DNA of 64,000 bases, taken from positions 1 to 64,000 of the forward strand of contig JAQGMJ010000026.1 in the NCBI GenBank assembly GCA_028292405.1. The letters run 5' to 3'. Numbering within the stretch: position 1 is the stretch's first letter; the number at the start of each line of letters is the position of its first letter. The notes below the pieces were generated by a model that was not told the origin of the DNA, did no database searches, and saw only the letters and a list, made by a program, of their open reading frames with translations. A program made the translations under genes and the position numbers. Below are positions 28,938 to 37,550 of the stretch, piece by piece. This DNA comes from Betaproteobacteria bacterium. Lineage in GTDB: Bacteria > Pseudomonadota > Gammaproteobacteria > Burkholderiales > JAEUOS01.

Positions 28938-30143
28938 TTACGGCTTCTTGCCAAGCAGCACGGTGCCGGCGGCGGCCAGGGCGTCGATCTGCGCATCGGT
29001 GCGGCCCAGTTCGCGCAGGATCTCGGCGGAGTGCTCGCCCAGCAGCGGCGCGTAACGGCGGATGGTCGGGCTGCCCTCGTCGAACAGGACGGGGTTGCGC
29101 ACGGTGCGGATGGTGCCCATCACCGGGTGCTGCATTTCGACGGCGACCTTGCGCGCCTGCACTTGCGGGGTGTCGAACACTTCCTTCATGTTGTTCATCC
29201 GCGAGCAGGGCACGCCGGCCTTCATCAGCAGGGCCTCGAGTTCGTCGGCGTTGCGCTGTTGCACGGCGGGCGTGACCACTTCGAGCAGGCCGGCCTCGTT
29301 CTGCTTGCGCAGCACGTAGCTGGCGAAGCGCGGGTCGGCGATCGAGGCTTCCAGGCCGAGAGTGGTCATGAAGCGGCGGAACAGCTCGTCGTTCGGCGTG
29401 CCGATGGCGATGTAGTGCTTGTCGGCGGTTTCGAACAACTGGTACGGCGTGTTCAGGCGATGCTGGTGGCCGACACGGTCCGGCACCGTGCCATCGGCCA
29501 GGAAGCCGGCGGTCTCCCAGGCGGCGGCGGCGATCGAGGCTTCGACCAGAGAGACGTCGGCGACCTTGCCGCCCTTGTCGCGCAATACGCTGATCAGGCC
29601 GGAGAGGATGGCGTAGGTGGTGAACAGGGCGCCGAAAATGTCGGCGGTCTGCACGCCGGGGCGCATCGGCATTTCGCCCGGCATGCCGGTGACCGAAAGC
29701 GTGCCGGAGAAGGCTTCGACGATCAGGTTCACGCCGGCGCGGCGCCGGTCCGGCCCGGTCTGGCCGAACCCGGACGCGGAGGCGTAGATGATCTTCGGAT
29801 TGACCGCGCGCAACTGCTCGGCGCCCAGGCCCAGCGACTCCAGCACGCCGGGGCGGTTGTTCTCCAGGAATACGTCGCTGGTTTTGGCCAGCTCGAGGAT
29901 GATCTCCTGCGCTTCCTTTTGCTTCAGGTCGAGCACCAGGCTGCGCTTGTTGCGGTTGAGCGCGGCGAAGCTGGCGGATTCACCATTGATCATCGGCGGC
30001 ATGGCGCGGGTCTGGTCGCCGCGCGCGGGGCGCTCGATTTTGATCACCTCCGCGCCCATGTCGCCGAGCAACATGCCGCAAAACGGCCCGGCGATGAAGT
30101 TGCCGAGTTCGAGGACCTTGATGCCTTCTAGGGGTTGGGACAT
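28938..30143 (-). CDS. Family III CoA-transferase (CaiB/BaiF)
   Basis: Transfers CoA between carboxylic acids through an aspartyl thioester. The 401-residue protein has GIKVLELGNFIAGPF at the N-terminus, GDMGAEVIKIERP, the NRNKRSLVLDL block and GFGQTGPDRRRAG. The catalytic Asp is expected in RPGVQTADIFGAL (about 170), matching the formyl-CoA transferase Asp169 position. The start at 30143 follows a GGACATGAC context. It lies between the Bug receptor gene (upstream in transcription) and the CoA lyase, with the double-hairpin element just before it. Confidence 0.93.
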   Translation of the reverse strand: MSQPLEGIKVLELGNFIAGPFCGMLLGDMGAEVIKIERPARGDQTRAMPPMINGESASFAALNRNKRSLVLDLKQKEAQEIILELAKTSDVFLENNRPGVLESLGLGAEQLRAVNPKIIYASASGFGQTGPDRRRAGVNLIVEAFSGTLSVTGMPGEMPMRPGVQTADIFGALFTTYAILSGLISVLRDKGGKVADVSLVEASIAAAAWETAGFLADGTVPDRVGHQHRLNTPYQLFETADKHYIAIGTPNDELFRRFMTTLGLEASIADPRFASYVLRKQNEAGLLEVVTPAVQQRNADELEALLMKAGVPCSRMNNMKEVFDTPQVQARKVAVEMQHPVMGTIRTVRNPVLFDEGSPTIRRYAPLLGEHSAEILRELGRTDAQIDALAAAGTVLLGKKP

Positions 30144-30200
30144 GACTGCTCTATCTCAAACGTTGCAAAGAACTCTCTGGTTTTTCGTGGCTTTTAACTC

Positions 30201-30272
30201 GTGGAGTCGCATGGCTTTGCCATCGATTCCACGCAAATCAGGCCCGAAAAAGTAAGGGTGTACTTTTTTCGG
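30201..30272 (+). repeat. Double-hairpin intergenic element, copy B
   Basis: Read on the plus strand, stem 1 pairs 30201-30209 with 30224-30232 and 30211-30215 with 30219-30223, with one bulged base (30210) and a 3-nt TTT loop. The linker has GCAAAT (30233-30238). Stem 2 pairs CCGAAAAAGTA (30244-30254) with TACTTTTTTCGG (30261-30272) around a 6-nt loop. This repeats the design of copy A at 22738-22809 with compensating base changes. Here the element is antisense to the flanking minus-strand genes. Confidence 0.75.
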
Positions 30273-30275
30273 AAC

Positions 30276-31265
30276 TTACTCGGGCTGCAGGCCGATTTGC
30301 GCGGCAAGCTTGCGGTTGTTGGCGATTTCATCGCTGATGATCCTGGCAAACTCGGCCGAGCTGGTGGTCAGCGGCACGAAGCCCTGGTCGGCGAACTGCT
30401 TTTTCACTTCCGGGTCGGCAAAGGCCTTGGCGATCTCGGCGCGCATGCGGTTCACATAGGCCTCCGGCGTGCCGGCGGGAAACCAGAAGCCGTACCAGGG
30501 CACGTAGGCGAAGCCCTTGATCGCGGCTTCATCTACCGTCGGCACGTTGGGCAATTCGCTCCAGCGCTGCTTGGCGGTGATCGCCAGGGGCTTCAACTTG
30601 CCGGCCTGGATGAAGGACTTGAGCTGGGTCGCCGGGCCGAAGCAGACGTCGATGCGCCCCCCGACCAGATCGGTGATTGCCTGGCCCACGCCCTTGTAGG
30701 GCACGTGGGTCAGCTTGGTGCCGGCGCTGCCGTTGAAGAACTCGGCGGCGAACTGCATCACGTTGCCGACGCCCCCTGACCCGAAGGTGTATTTGCCCGG
30801 GTTGGCCTTGGCGAGCTTGATGAACTCGGACAGGTTGTTCGCCGGCACCGAGGGGTGCGCGGCGATCAGGAAGCCGACGCTGTTGGCCACCAGGGTGATG
30901 GGCACGAAGTCCTTGATCGGGTCATACGGCAGCGACTTCATCACCACCGGCAGGCTGGCGTGGGAGGAGGAGGTGTCGAGCATCGTATAGCCGTCCGGCG
31001 GCGACTTGGCGACGTTGTCGGTGCCGATGGCGCCGCCCGCGCCGGCGCGGTTGTCGATGATGAAGTTCTGCCCCAGGCTGGCGGAGATTTTCTGGCTCAG
31101 GGTGTGGCCGATGAAGTCCATCGGCCCGCCTGCCACATAGGGCACCACCACGCGGATCGGCTTGGTCGGCCAGTCGGGCTCGACCTTTTGCTGCGCCAGC
31201 GCGCACAGGGGCAGCGCGGCGGCGAGAGCCACCAGGGTGGCGCGCGTGATCGGGGAAAAAAACAT
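30276..31265 (-). CDS. Bug-family tripartite tricarboxylate-type solute receptor
   Basis: A 329-residue periplasmic binding protein with signal peptide (ATLVALAAALPLCALA, cleavage after ALAQ near 25). Family signatures include WPTKPIRVVVPYVAGGPMDFIGHTL in the start of the mature protein, PPDGYTML, PYDPIKDFVPITLV and LTHVPYKGVGQAITDLVGGRID. Bug proteins bind organic acids; most Burkholderiales genomes carry many of them without adjacent TctAB membrane genes, as here. It heads the operon with the CoA-transferase, lyase and oxidoreductase. A hairpin TGCCGCC-N7-GGCGGCA (31293-31313) lies in its leader. The 290-bp gap 31266-31555 is otherwise featureless. Confidence 0.93.
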   Translation of the reverse strand: MFFSPITRATLVALAAALPLCALAQQKVEPDWPTKPIRVVVPYVAGGPMDFIGHTLSQKISASLGQNFIIDNRAGAGGAIGTDNVAKSPPDGYTMLDTSSSHASLPVVMKSLPYDPIKDFVPITLVANSVGFLIAAHPSVPANNLSEFIKLAKANPGKYTFGSGGVGNVMQFAAEFFNGSAGTKLTHVPYKGVGQAITDLVGGRIDVCFGPATQLKSFIQAGKLKPLAITAKQRWSELPNVPTVDEAAIKGFAYVPWYGFWFPAGTPEAYVNRMRAEIAKAFADPEVKKQFADQGFVPLTTSSAEFARIISDEIANNRKLAAQIGLQPE

Positions 31266-31555
31266 CGGCTTGTCTCCGGTTATGGGTGCTGCTGCCGCCG
31301 TCTATTGGCGGCAAAACGATATCCGCATCCGGCGTGTTCCCGCCGGTCGCTGGCCCTGCCTGTTGTTGTCGGGAGCCGGCCGCTGCTGTGGCCCGGCTGC
31401 AAGTGCTGTGTTGCTGGCGCCGTTTTCAGCGCATCGCATCGCCCGCGAATGCTACGCCGCGCGCAGGCAAAAAGCCAAGCCGAAAGCTTGATGCGATCCA
31501 TAAGCCCCGCTCCCGCAAGGCGTGGCCCGCGGGTTGCCGCTTATAGAGGAGTGGC

Positions 31556-32164
31556 TCAGTACTTGATCGAGCAGCCGTAGGGCGTAGAGACGGCCACCGC
31601 CACCGGCTTGCCCGCCATGCCCTCGGTGAGCGCGGCGCGCACGTAGTTGTGCGCGGTTTTGGTCTCATCCATGCTGGCGGCGCGCTTGTCGTCGATGGCG
31701 CCGTTGTACGAGAGCTTGCCCTCGGGGGTGATCACCACCATTTGCGGCGTGGTGCGGGCGCCGTAGGCGCGGCCGACCTCGCCCTTCTCGTCCATCAGCA
31801 CCGCCTTTTGCGCGGCGCCCTGCTTGTGCATCCAGTCGTCCAGGGCCGCGGGCTTGAGGTAGTCCGGGTTGTCCGGGTTGGTCGAGTTGACCGAGAGCCA
31901 CACCACCTGCTTGCCGCCGAATTCCTGCTGCAGGCCCTGCATGTTCTTTGCGCCATAGTGGCGCTGCACGAAGGGGCAGCCGGGGTTGGTCCACTCCAGC
32001 ACCACCCATTTGCCCTTGTAGTCCGAGAGTTTGGCCGGCTTGCCTTCGGTAGTGGTGAGCGTGAAGTCGGGCGCCGGCTGGCCGGGTGCGGCAGCGGCGT
32101 GCGCGACGGAAATGAGAGCGGCGGAAAACAGGCTGATCAGTGCGGGTGCGGCGATGCGAAACAT
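31556..32164 (-). CDS. Periplasmic redoxin (thioredoxin-fold) with single-Cys GCPFV motif
   Basis: A 202-residue exported redoxin. The start at 32164 (MFRIAAPALI) is chosen because GGAGG lies 6 bp upstream. After the signal peptide (cleavage near 22-26) the thioredoxin fold has PAPDFTLTTTEGKPAKLSDYKGKWVVLEWTNP followed by GCPFVQRHY, a single-cysteine active site where classical proteins have CxxC. Asn-rich SVNSTNPDNPDYL and TTPQMVVI complete the fold, and the C-terminus ends in a conserved YGCSIKY with a second Cys. It is 91 bp downstream of dsbD on the same strand, so its Cys may be kept reduced by DsbD. Confidence 0.87.
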   Translation of the reverse strand: MFRIAAPALISLFSAALISVAHAAAAPGQPAPDFTLTTTEGKPAKLSDYKGKWVVLEWTNPGCPFVQRHYGAKNMQGLQQEFGGKQVVWLSVNSTNPDNPDYLKPAALDDWMHKQGAAQKAVLMDEKGEVGRAYGARTTPQMVVITPEGKLSYNGAIDDKRAASMDETKTAHNYVRAALTEGMAGKPVAVAVSTPYGCSIKY

Positions 32165-32255
32165 GGCGACCTCCGGCAAGGCGATGCGGACAGCCAATAT
32201 ACGCCTGAAGCCCCGGCTCTGCAGCGCGCCTGCCGGCGCTGCGCCGTATCTCGCC

Positions 32256-34379
32256 CTACAGGGCTTTCAGCGCATCCAGCACGATCTGCGTACGCAATAT
32301 TTCCGGCAGCAGCACCACCGGCTTGCCCGGTGCGTACAGCGCGTACACCGGCACGCCGTTGCGGCCGAATTCGGCCAGGGCGGAAGTGATCTCGGGGTCG
32401 CGGCGGGTCCAGTCGGCGCGCATCAGCACGACATTCTTGGCGGCGAAAGCTTCATGGACCGCAGTGGTTTCCAGCACCACTTTCTTGTTCACCTGGCAGG
32501 TGACGCACCAGGCGGCGGTGAAGTCGATGAACACCGGTTTGCCGGCGGCGCTTGCCTGCGCCAAAGCGGCTTTGGAGAAGGCGCCCCAGGGGCCGGACTG
32601 GCTGCTCACCGGCGTGGCGGCCTGGGTGGCGTCGTCGCGTGGCCAGGCAGAGAAGATGCCGGCGACCAGCACCAGCACGGCGAACACGCGGCCCGTCACG
32701 CCGCGCGCCTGCCCGAGTATCCACGCGCCCAAACCCACCAACACCAGCCCGGCGCCGAACCAGGGGATGACGCCGTCGCCCACCTGGAGCACCAGCACCC
32801 AGGCCAGCCAGACCACGGTGGCATACATCGGGAAGGCTAGCACCTGCTTGAAGCGCAGCAGCCAGGGCCCGGGGCGCGGCAGGCGCTTGAGCCAGGTGGG
32901 GAACCAGGCCAGCAGCAGGTAGGGCAAGGCCATGCCGAAGCCCAGCGCGGCGAAAATGGTGAGGGCCATCACCGCGCTTTGGGTTACGGCGAAGCCCAGC
33001 GCGGCGCCCATGAAGGGCGCGGTGCAGGGCGAGGCCACCACGGCGGCCAGCACGCCGGAAAGGGCGGAATCGACGACCGGGTTTTTCGCCTGTGCGCCGG
33101 CCAAGCCGCCGGGCAGGAAGGAGCCGAATTCGAATACCCCGGAGAGATTCAGGCCGAGTGCGAAAAACAGCAGCGCCAGCAGACTCACCACCGCCGGCGA
33201 CTGCAGCTGGAAGCCCCAGCCCACCGCATCGCCCGCCGCGCGCAAGGCCAGCAGGGCGGCGGCCAGCGCGACGAAGCTCAAGACCACGCCAGCGGCGAAT
33301 GCGATGCCGCCGATGCGCATGGCGCGCCGATTGTTCGCATCGCCCTGGGCGAAGCCCAGCACCTTGAGCGAAAGAATCGGAAAGACGCAGGGCATCAGAT
33401 TGAGGATCATGCCGCCGCACAAGGCGAGCAGCAGCGCCACGCCGAAGGAAAGCTCGTCGGCCTTGCTCGAGGTGCCGACGGACGCACTGCCCGCAGCCGC
33501 AGCCGCAGCCACCGTCGGCGGCAGGCCGGGGCCGGCGACGAGCTTGCCGGACATGGGCGCAGCGAAGGAAAGCGCCTGCGCGTCCAGCCCCGTCACCACG
33601 CCGGCAATGCGCGGCTCGGCGGCGGAGAGTTGCTGGGTGACAGGGAAGCTTACCAGCAGGTCGTTGCCGTCCTGGCTGACCTTTTGCGGCGCGGCGTGTT
33701 CCACCAGGCCTTCGATGCCGGAGTAGACGTAGACGTGGCCGGTGGGCTTGCGGCCGGGGAAGCGCAGTTCGATCACGCCGTCGTGCGTCTTCGCGGTGGC
33801 GTTGGTGATCGGCCCGCCGGGCAGCGCGGCCAGCGCGCGCTCGAACAGCGCGGCGTTTTTCGGGTCCGCCGTGGTGGGGGTGCCGACCACCGGCAGGGTC
33901 AGCTCGAGGTCGGCGCCGCCGGGAATGCACACGTCCTTGCACACCAGCCAATCGACACGCGCAGCAAGTTTCGCCGGCTGGCCCGCCGGCCACTCGTTCG
34001 GAATGGCGACGAGTTCCATCGGCAGCAGCACTTCGCCTTCGTAGCCGTAGTTCATCAGCGGCGGCACCGGCAATAGCTCGGGCACCGGCCAGAGGATGGG
34101 CCCGGCCTTGAAACCGGCGGGAAGCTTCCACTGAATGGTGGTGGGCATGCCGGAGTCGCCGGGGTTTTGCCAATACGTGTGCCAGTGCGGCGCGTGCTTC
34201 AGGCGGATGCCGATCAGCGGCTTTTCGCCGACGTTCAGCGCCGTATTGCGGGCGATGAGTTCGGCTTCGATGTAGTCGGTCTTGACGGCGGCGGCGAAGG
34301 CATCGGCGCAGGCAACCAGCGCGAAAAACGTTGCCGCGGCGGGCAGGGCGCGGCGCAAAAAAGCGGAAAGGTGGAACAT
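32256..34379 (-). CDS. dsbD: DsbD-family thiol:disulfide interchange protein
   Basis: Moves reducing power from the cytoplasm to periplasmic thiols. The 707-residue protein has a signal peptide, a long N-terminal periplasmic beta domain (APHWHTYWQNPGDSGMPTT..., VDWLVCKDVCIPG with paired Cys near 146), an eight-helix membrane domain (about 325-560, with Cys in LCGGMILNLMPCVFP and VVASPCTAPFMG), and a C-terminal thioredoxin domain with WCVTCQVNKK (near 628). The long N-domain is the ScsB-like type linked to copper stress in other bacteria. The ATG at 34379 opens MFHLSAFLRR. It is divergent from the bufferin operon across a 177-bp gap, which fits a shared role in metal or thiol stress. Confidence 0.93.
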   Translation of the reverse strand: MFHLSAFLRRALPAAATFFALVACADAFAAAVKTDYIEAELIARNTALNVGEKPLIGIRLKHAPHWHTYWQNPGDSGMPTTIQWKLPAGFKAGPILWPVPELLPVPPLMNYGYEGEVLLPMELVAIPNEWPAGQPAKLAARVDWLVCKDVCIPGGADLELTLPVVGTPTTADPKNAALFERALAALPGGPITNATAKTHDGVIELRFPGRKPTGHVYVYSGIEGLVEHAAPQKVSQDGNDLLVSFPVTQQLSAAEPRIAGVVTGLDAQALSFAAPMSGKLVAGPGLPPTVAAAAAAGSASVGTSSKADELSFGVALLLALCGGMILNLMPCVFPILSLKVLGFAQGDANNRRAMRIGGIAFAAGVVLSFVALAAALLALRAAGDAVGWGFQLQSPAVVSLLALLFFALGLNLSGVFEFGSFLPGGLAGAQAKNPVVDSALSGVLAAVVASPCTAPFMGAALGFAVTQSAVMALTIFAALGFGMALPYLLLAWFPTWLKRLPRPGPWLLRFKQVLAFPMYATVVWLAWVLVLQVGDGVIPWFGAGLVLVGLGAWILGQARGVTGRVFAVLVLVAGIFSAWPRDDATQAATPVSSQSGPWGAFSKAALAQASAAGKPVFIDFTAAWCVTCQVNKKVVLETTAVHEAFAAKNVVLMRADWTRRDPEITSALAEFGRNGVPVYALYAPGKPVVLLPEILRTQIVLDALKAL

Positions 34380-34452
34380 GGCCTGAATTGTACGGGCAAG
34401 GGCAGCCGGCGGATGGCCGGCACGGCCGTCCGCCGCATAGGGGAATATGCCT

Positions 34453-34474
34453 ATGCGCGCGGGCGTACGCGCAT
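34453..34474. promoter_or_regulatory. Dyad in the dsbD/bufA1 divergent promoter region
   Basis: ATGCGCG (34453-34459) and CGCGCAT (34468-34474) are perfect 7-bp inverted repeats with an 8-bp spacer, lying midway in the gap between dsbD (-) and bufA1 (+). It is a plausible operator controlling both units. No match to CueR or Fur consensus is evident. Confidence 0.35.
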
Positions 34475-34556
34475 GCGGGGGCAAGCGGCCTGTCGTATAG
34501 TTCATTCCTGGCGCTGCCGCAGGCCATCTTGCGATGACCAATCAAAGGAGCAAGCC

Positions 34557-34811
34557 GTGAATTCGCAAACCCTGATCCGTTCCGCCATGCTCGGCGCCCT
34601 CGCGCTGGCCGCCGTCGCCCCCGCCCACGCCGCCGACGAGATGGAAAAATGCTACGGCGTTTCCAAGGCCGGCAAGAACGATTGCGCCGGCAGCACCCAC
34701 GGCTGCGCCGGCCAGAGCAAGATGGACGACAGCGCCGACGACTGGAAAATGGTCGCCAAGGGCACTTGCGAAAAAATGGGCGGCAAGATGGCCGCGCCGG
34801 CGAAGAAATAG
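34557..34811 (+). CDS. bufA1: Bufferin precursor peptide BufA1 (DUF2282)
   Basis: An 84-residue exported precursor of a ribosomal metal-binding peptide. GTG start with AAAGGAG 6 bp upstream. The signal peptide ([20 protein letters not shown]) ends near residue 25. The mature region has the DUF2282 pattern [25 protein letters not shown]...[10 protein letters not shown] (split here) with four Cys at 32, 43, 50 and 71. In characterised bufferins, cysteines are converted to thiooxazole-type groups by the MNIO enzyme BufB with partner BufC, giving copper-buffering peptides. Here the maturation pair follows directly downstream. No DoxX-like fourth gene is present. Confidence 0.9.
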   Translation: MNSQTLIRSAMLGALALAAVAPAHAADEMEKCYGVSKAGKNDCAGSTHGCAGQSKMDDSADDWKMVAKGTCEKMGGKMAAPAKK

Positions 34812-34858
34812 GTTTTCGTCCTCCTGCGCGGCGTTCGACCTCCTGCCGGCCGCCTTCG

Positions 34859-35698
34859 TTGTCGTCTCATCCTCTGACCCCGCGCGCCACCGGCGTCGGC
34901 CTGCGCCCGCGCCACTACGCTGATTTTGTCGAAGGCAGGCCCGCGCTCGATTTTCTCGAAGTGCACAGCGAAAACTATTTCGGCGCGGGCGGGCGCGACC
35001 TGCATGTGCTCGCCACCCTGCGGCGCGATTATCCGGTCAGCCTGCACGGCGTCGGCCTGGCGTTGGGCTCCGCCGCCGGATGGGCGGATGAACATCTCGC
35101 CCGCCTGAAACGCCTCGCCGGGGTTATCGAGCCGGTGCTGGTCTCCGAGCACTTGTGCTGGGGCGGGTACCAGGCGGAAGGCGCGGCGCGGCACTGGAAC
35201 GACCTGCTGCCCCTGCCGTACACGGAAGAAGCGCTGGCGCTGATGGCCGCGCGCGTGCAACAGGTGCAGGAGGCCTTGCAGCGGCGCATCCTGGTGGAGA
35301 ACATTGCCTCCTACGTTGAATTCAGCGCCTCGCAAATGGGCGAGCTGGAATTCATCAACGCATTGGCGCAGCGCACCGGCTGCGGCGTACTGCTCGACCT
35401 GAACAATCTCTACGTCAACGCCGTCAATCACGGCAGCGACGCGCTGCGCGCACTGCAAGGCCTCGATCCGGCGCATGTCGGCGAGATCCACCTCGCCGGG
35501 CATTTTGCCGGCCAGGACTATCTGATCGACGACCACGGCTCGCGCGTCACGGATGCGGTATGGCGGCTCTACGAAGGCTATGTCGCGCAGCATGGTGCGG
35601 TGCCAACGCTGATCGAATGGGATACCGACGTTCCCGCCATCGAGGTGCTGCTGGACGAAGCGGCGAAGGCGCGCGCGATAGGAGCCGCGCATGGCTGA
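34859..35698 (+). CDS. bufB: MNIO-family bufferin maturase BufB (DUF692)
   Basis: A TIM-barrel multinuclear non-haem iron oxygenase that modifies cysteines of BufA. The 279-residue product matches the family from [13 protein letters not shown] onward: [63 protein letters not shown] and IEWDTDVP supply the His, Asp and Glu iron ligands in the expected order. No in-frame ATG exists before the conserved core, so I place the start at the TTG at 34859; it has no clear ribosome binding site and may depend on coupling to bufA1, 47 bp upstream. The stop overlaps bufC by 8 bp. Confidence 0.9.
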   Translation: MSSHPLTPRATGVGLRPRHYADFVEGRPALDFLEVHSENYFGAGGRDLHVLATLRRDYPVSLHGVGLALGSAAGWADEHLARLKRLAGVIEPVLVSEHLCWGGYQAEGAARHWNDLLPLPYTEEALALMAARVQQVQEALQRRILVENIASYVEFSASQMGELEFINALAQRTGCGVLLDLNNLYVNAVNHGSDALRALQGLDPAHVGEIHLAGHFAGQDYLIDDHGSRVTDAVWRLYEGYVAQHGAVPTLIEWDTDVPAIEVLLDEAAKARAIGAAHG

Positions 35699-36461
35699 CC
35701 TGGCGCAACTGCAGGCGCAATTTAGCGCCGCCCTGGCGACCGATGCGGCACCCGCCGGCCTGCGCGGGGAGAGCGGCAAAGCAGCGCGGCGCTTCGCCCT
35801 GTATCGCAACAACGTGCGCCTGGCGCGGATGAACGTGCTCAGCGGCGTCTATCCGGTGGTGCGCAGCATCGTCGGCGATGAATTCTTCGATAGCCTGACC
35901 CGCGCCTACGCGATCGGCCATGCGTCGGAGAGCGGCGACCTGAATCAATACGGCGCGGACTTCAATGTTTTTCTCGCCCGCTTCGCGCCCGCTGCCGCCC
36001 TGCCCTACCTGCCCGAAGCGGCGCGCCTGGACTGGCTCGCGCATTGCAGCTACTACGCCGCCGATGCCGCGCCGCTGGACCCGGCGCGCCTGGCGGATTT
36101 AAGCGAAGCGCAATGGGGCGCGCTGCGCTTGCGGCTGGCGCCGGCGGTAACGGCGGCGGCGTTTATCTGGCCGGTGGCGCGCATCTGGGAGGTGAACCAA
36201 CCGGGTTACGCGGGCGAGATGGCGGTGGACTTGCAGCCGCGCGCCAGCTACGCGCTGGTCTACCGTCCGCATTATGAGGTGCAGGTGGCTGAACTCTCCG
36301 CAGGCGAACATGCGTTCATCGCCGCCCTTGCCGCCGGGCGCACCCTGGAACAGGCGCTGAACCAGGCCGGCCTGCACGCCGCCTTCGGGGCGGGTTTTGA
36401 CCCCGGCACCGCCTTGCAGCAGGCCCTACGGCGCGGCCTGGTCAGCGACTTATATTTCTAG
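35691..36461 (+). CDS. bufC: Bufferin partner protein BufC (DUF2063/HvfC family)
   Basis: A 256-residue protein with the DUF2063 N-terminal domain ([44 protein letters not shown], then [16 protein letters not shown]) and a C-terminal domain with [16 protein letters not shown] and a winged-helix-like end. HvfC/BufC proteins act as the recognition partner of the MNIO enzyme and deliver the precursor peptide. The ATG overlaps the bufB stop by 8 bp, so translation is coupled. It ends the locus; the next gene is on the opposite strand. Confidence 0.92.
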   Translation: MADLAQLQAQFSAALATDAAPAGLRGESGKAARRFALYRNNVRLARMNVLSGVYPVVRSIVGDEFFDSLTRAYAIGHASESGDLNQYGADFNVFLARFAPAAALPYLPEAARLDWLAHCSYYAADAAPLDPARLADLSEAQWGALRLRLAPAVTAAAFIWPVARIWEVNQPGYAGEMAVDLQPRASYALVYRPHYEVQVAELSAGEHAFIAALAAGRTLEQALNQAGLHAAFGAGFDPGTALQQALRRGLVSDLYF

Positions 36462-36502
36462 CCGGCGTCACCTGAACGAGCGTGATCCGCGCGGCGTGCC
36501 GG

Positions 36503-37486
36503 CTACTCGGGCGCGATGCCGGCGCCGCGAATGATGCGCGCCCACTTTTGCGCCTCGGCTTCCTGGAAGCGCGCCAGCTCGACCGGGGTGGTGATGAAGG
36601 GCTGGCTGCCGGTGACCTGGTAGTAGCTGCGCATTGCCGGGCCGGCGCTGGCCTTGGCGATCAGTTCGCGCAGGCGCTCGACCACTTCCGGCGGAGTGCG
36701 CGCCGGCGCATAGGCAGCCGACCAGAAGGCCATGTCGTAGCCCTTCAGTCCGGACTCGTCGATGGTCGGAATCTCCGGCGCCAGCGAGGAGCGCGTCAGG
36801 CTGCTGACGCCGATGGGCCTGAGCTTGCCTGCCTTCACCTGCGGCAGGCCGGTGGCGAGATCGGTGATGGTCATGTCGATCTGGCTGCCCATCAGGTCGG
36901 TGATGGCGAACACATTGCTCTTGTAGGGCACCTGCTGCATGCGGATGCCGGCCATCTGCTGCAGTAGTTCGGCCGCCACCCGGGCGGTGGAGCTGCCGTG
37001 GCCGAAGGTCAACGGCTTGGGCGCGGATTTGGCCAGCGCGATGAACTCGGCCAGGTTTTTCGCCGGCAGTTGCGGGCTCACCAGCATCACCTGCGCGCCG
37101 TTGCGGTTCAGGCCGGTGACGGGGGCGAAGTCTTTCACCGGGTCATAGGTCAGGGTCTTGAACAGCGAGGGGTTGGCGGCCTGGGTGGTGTTGGTGGTGA
37201 TGAAAACCGTATAGCCGTCGGGCGCGGCGGTGGCGACAGTCTGCGCCGCCAGCATGCCGTTGGCGCCGGGCTTGTTTTCCACCACCGCCGGCACTTTCAG
37301 CTCGGGCGCCATTTCGGCGGAGAGGGCGCGCGCCAGCAGGTCGGTGGCGCTGCCGGCGGCGAAGGGCACGATCAGGCGGATCGGTCGGTCGGGGTAGGAC
37401 TGTGCTTGCGCCGGCGGCGCCAGGGCCGCGCCCAGCATGAGGAGCGTACTCAAAAGCACTCTGCTTGAGGTGCTTGCGTTCGCCAT
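36503..37486 (-). CDS. Bug-family solute receptor
   Basis: A 327-residue periplasmic binding protein. A signal peptide (LLSTLLMLGAALAPPAQA) is followed by YPDRPIRLIVPFAAGSATDLLARAL, APDGYTVFI, TYDPVKDFAPVTGL and VPYKSNVFAITDLMGSQID. The family binds carboxylic acids. It lies 64 bp downstream of the MaoC-like gene in an operon with a CoA-transferase and an IclR regulator, so its ligand is probably the acid handled by those enzymes. Confidence 0.93.
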   Translation of the reverse strand: MANASTSSRVLLSTLLMLGAALAPPAQAQSYPDRPIRLIVPFAAGSATDLLARALSAEMAPELKVPAVVENKPGANGMLAAQTVATAAPDGYTVFITTNTTQAANPSLFKTLTYDPVKDFAPVTGLNRNGAQVMLVSPQLPAKNLAEFIALAKSAPKPLTFGHGSSTARVAAELLQQMAGIRMQQVPYKSNVFAITDLMGSQIDMTITDLATGLPQVKAGKLRPIGVSSLTRSSLAPEIPTIDESGLKGYDMAFWSAAYAPARTPPEVVERLRELIAKASAGPAMRSYYQVTGSQPFITTPVELARFQEAEAQKWARIIRGAGIAPE

Positions 37487-37550
37487 GTTTGTCTCCTTCT
37501 ATTCAGTCACCGGGCCATCTTTGGGCTCGCCGCGAATTCGAACTGTCGGA

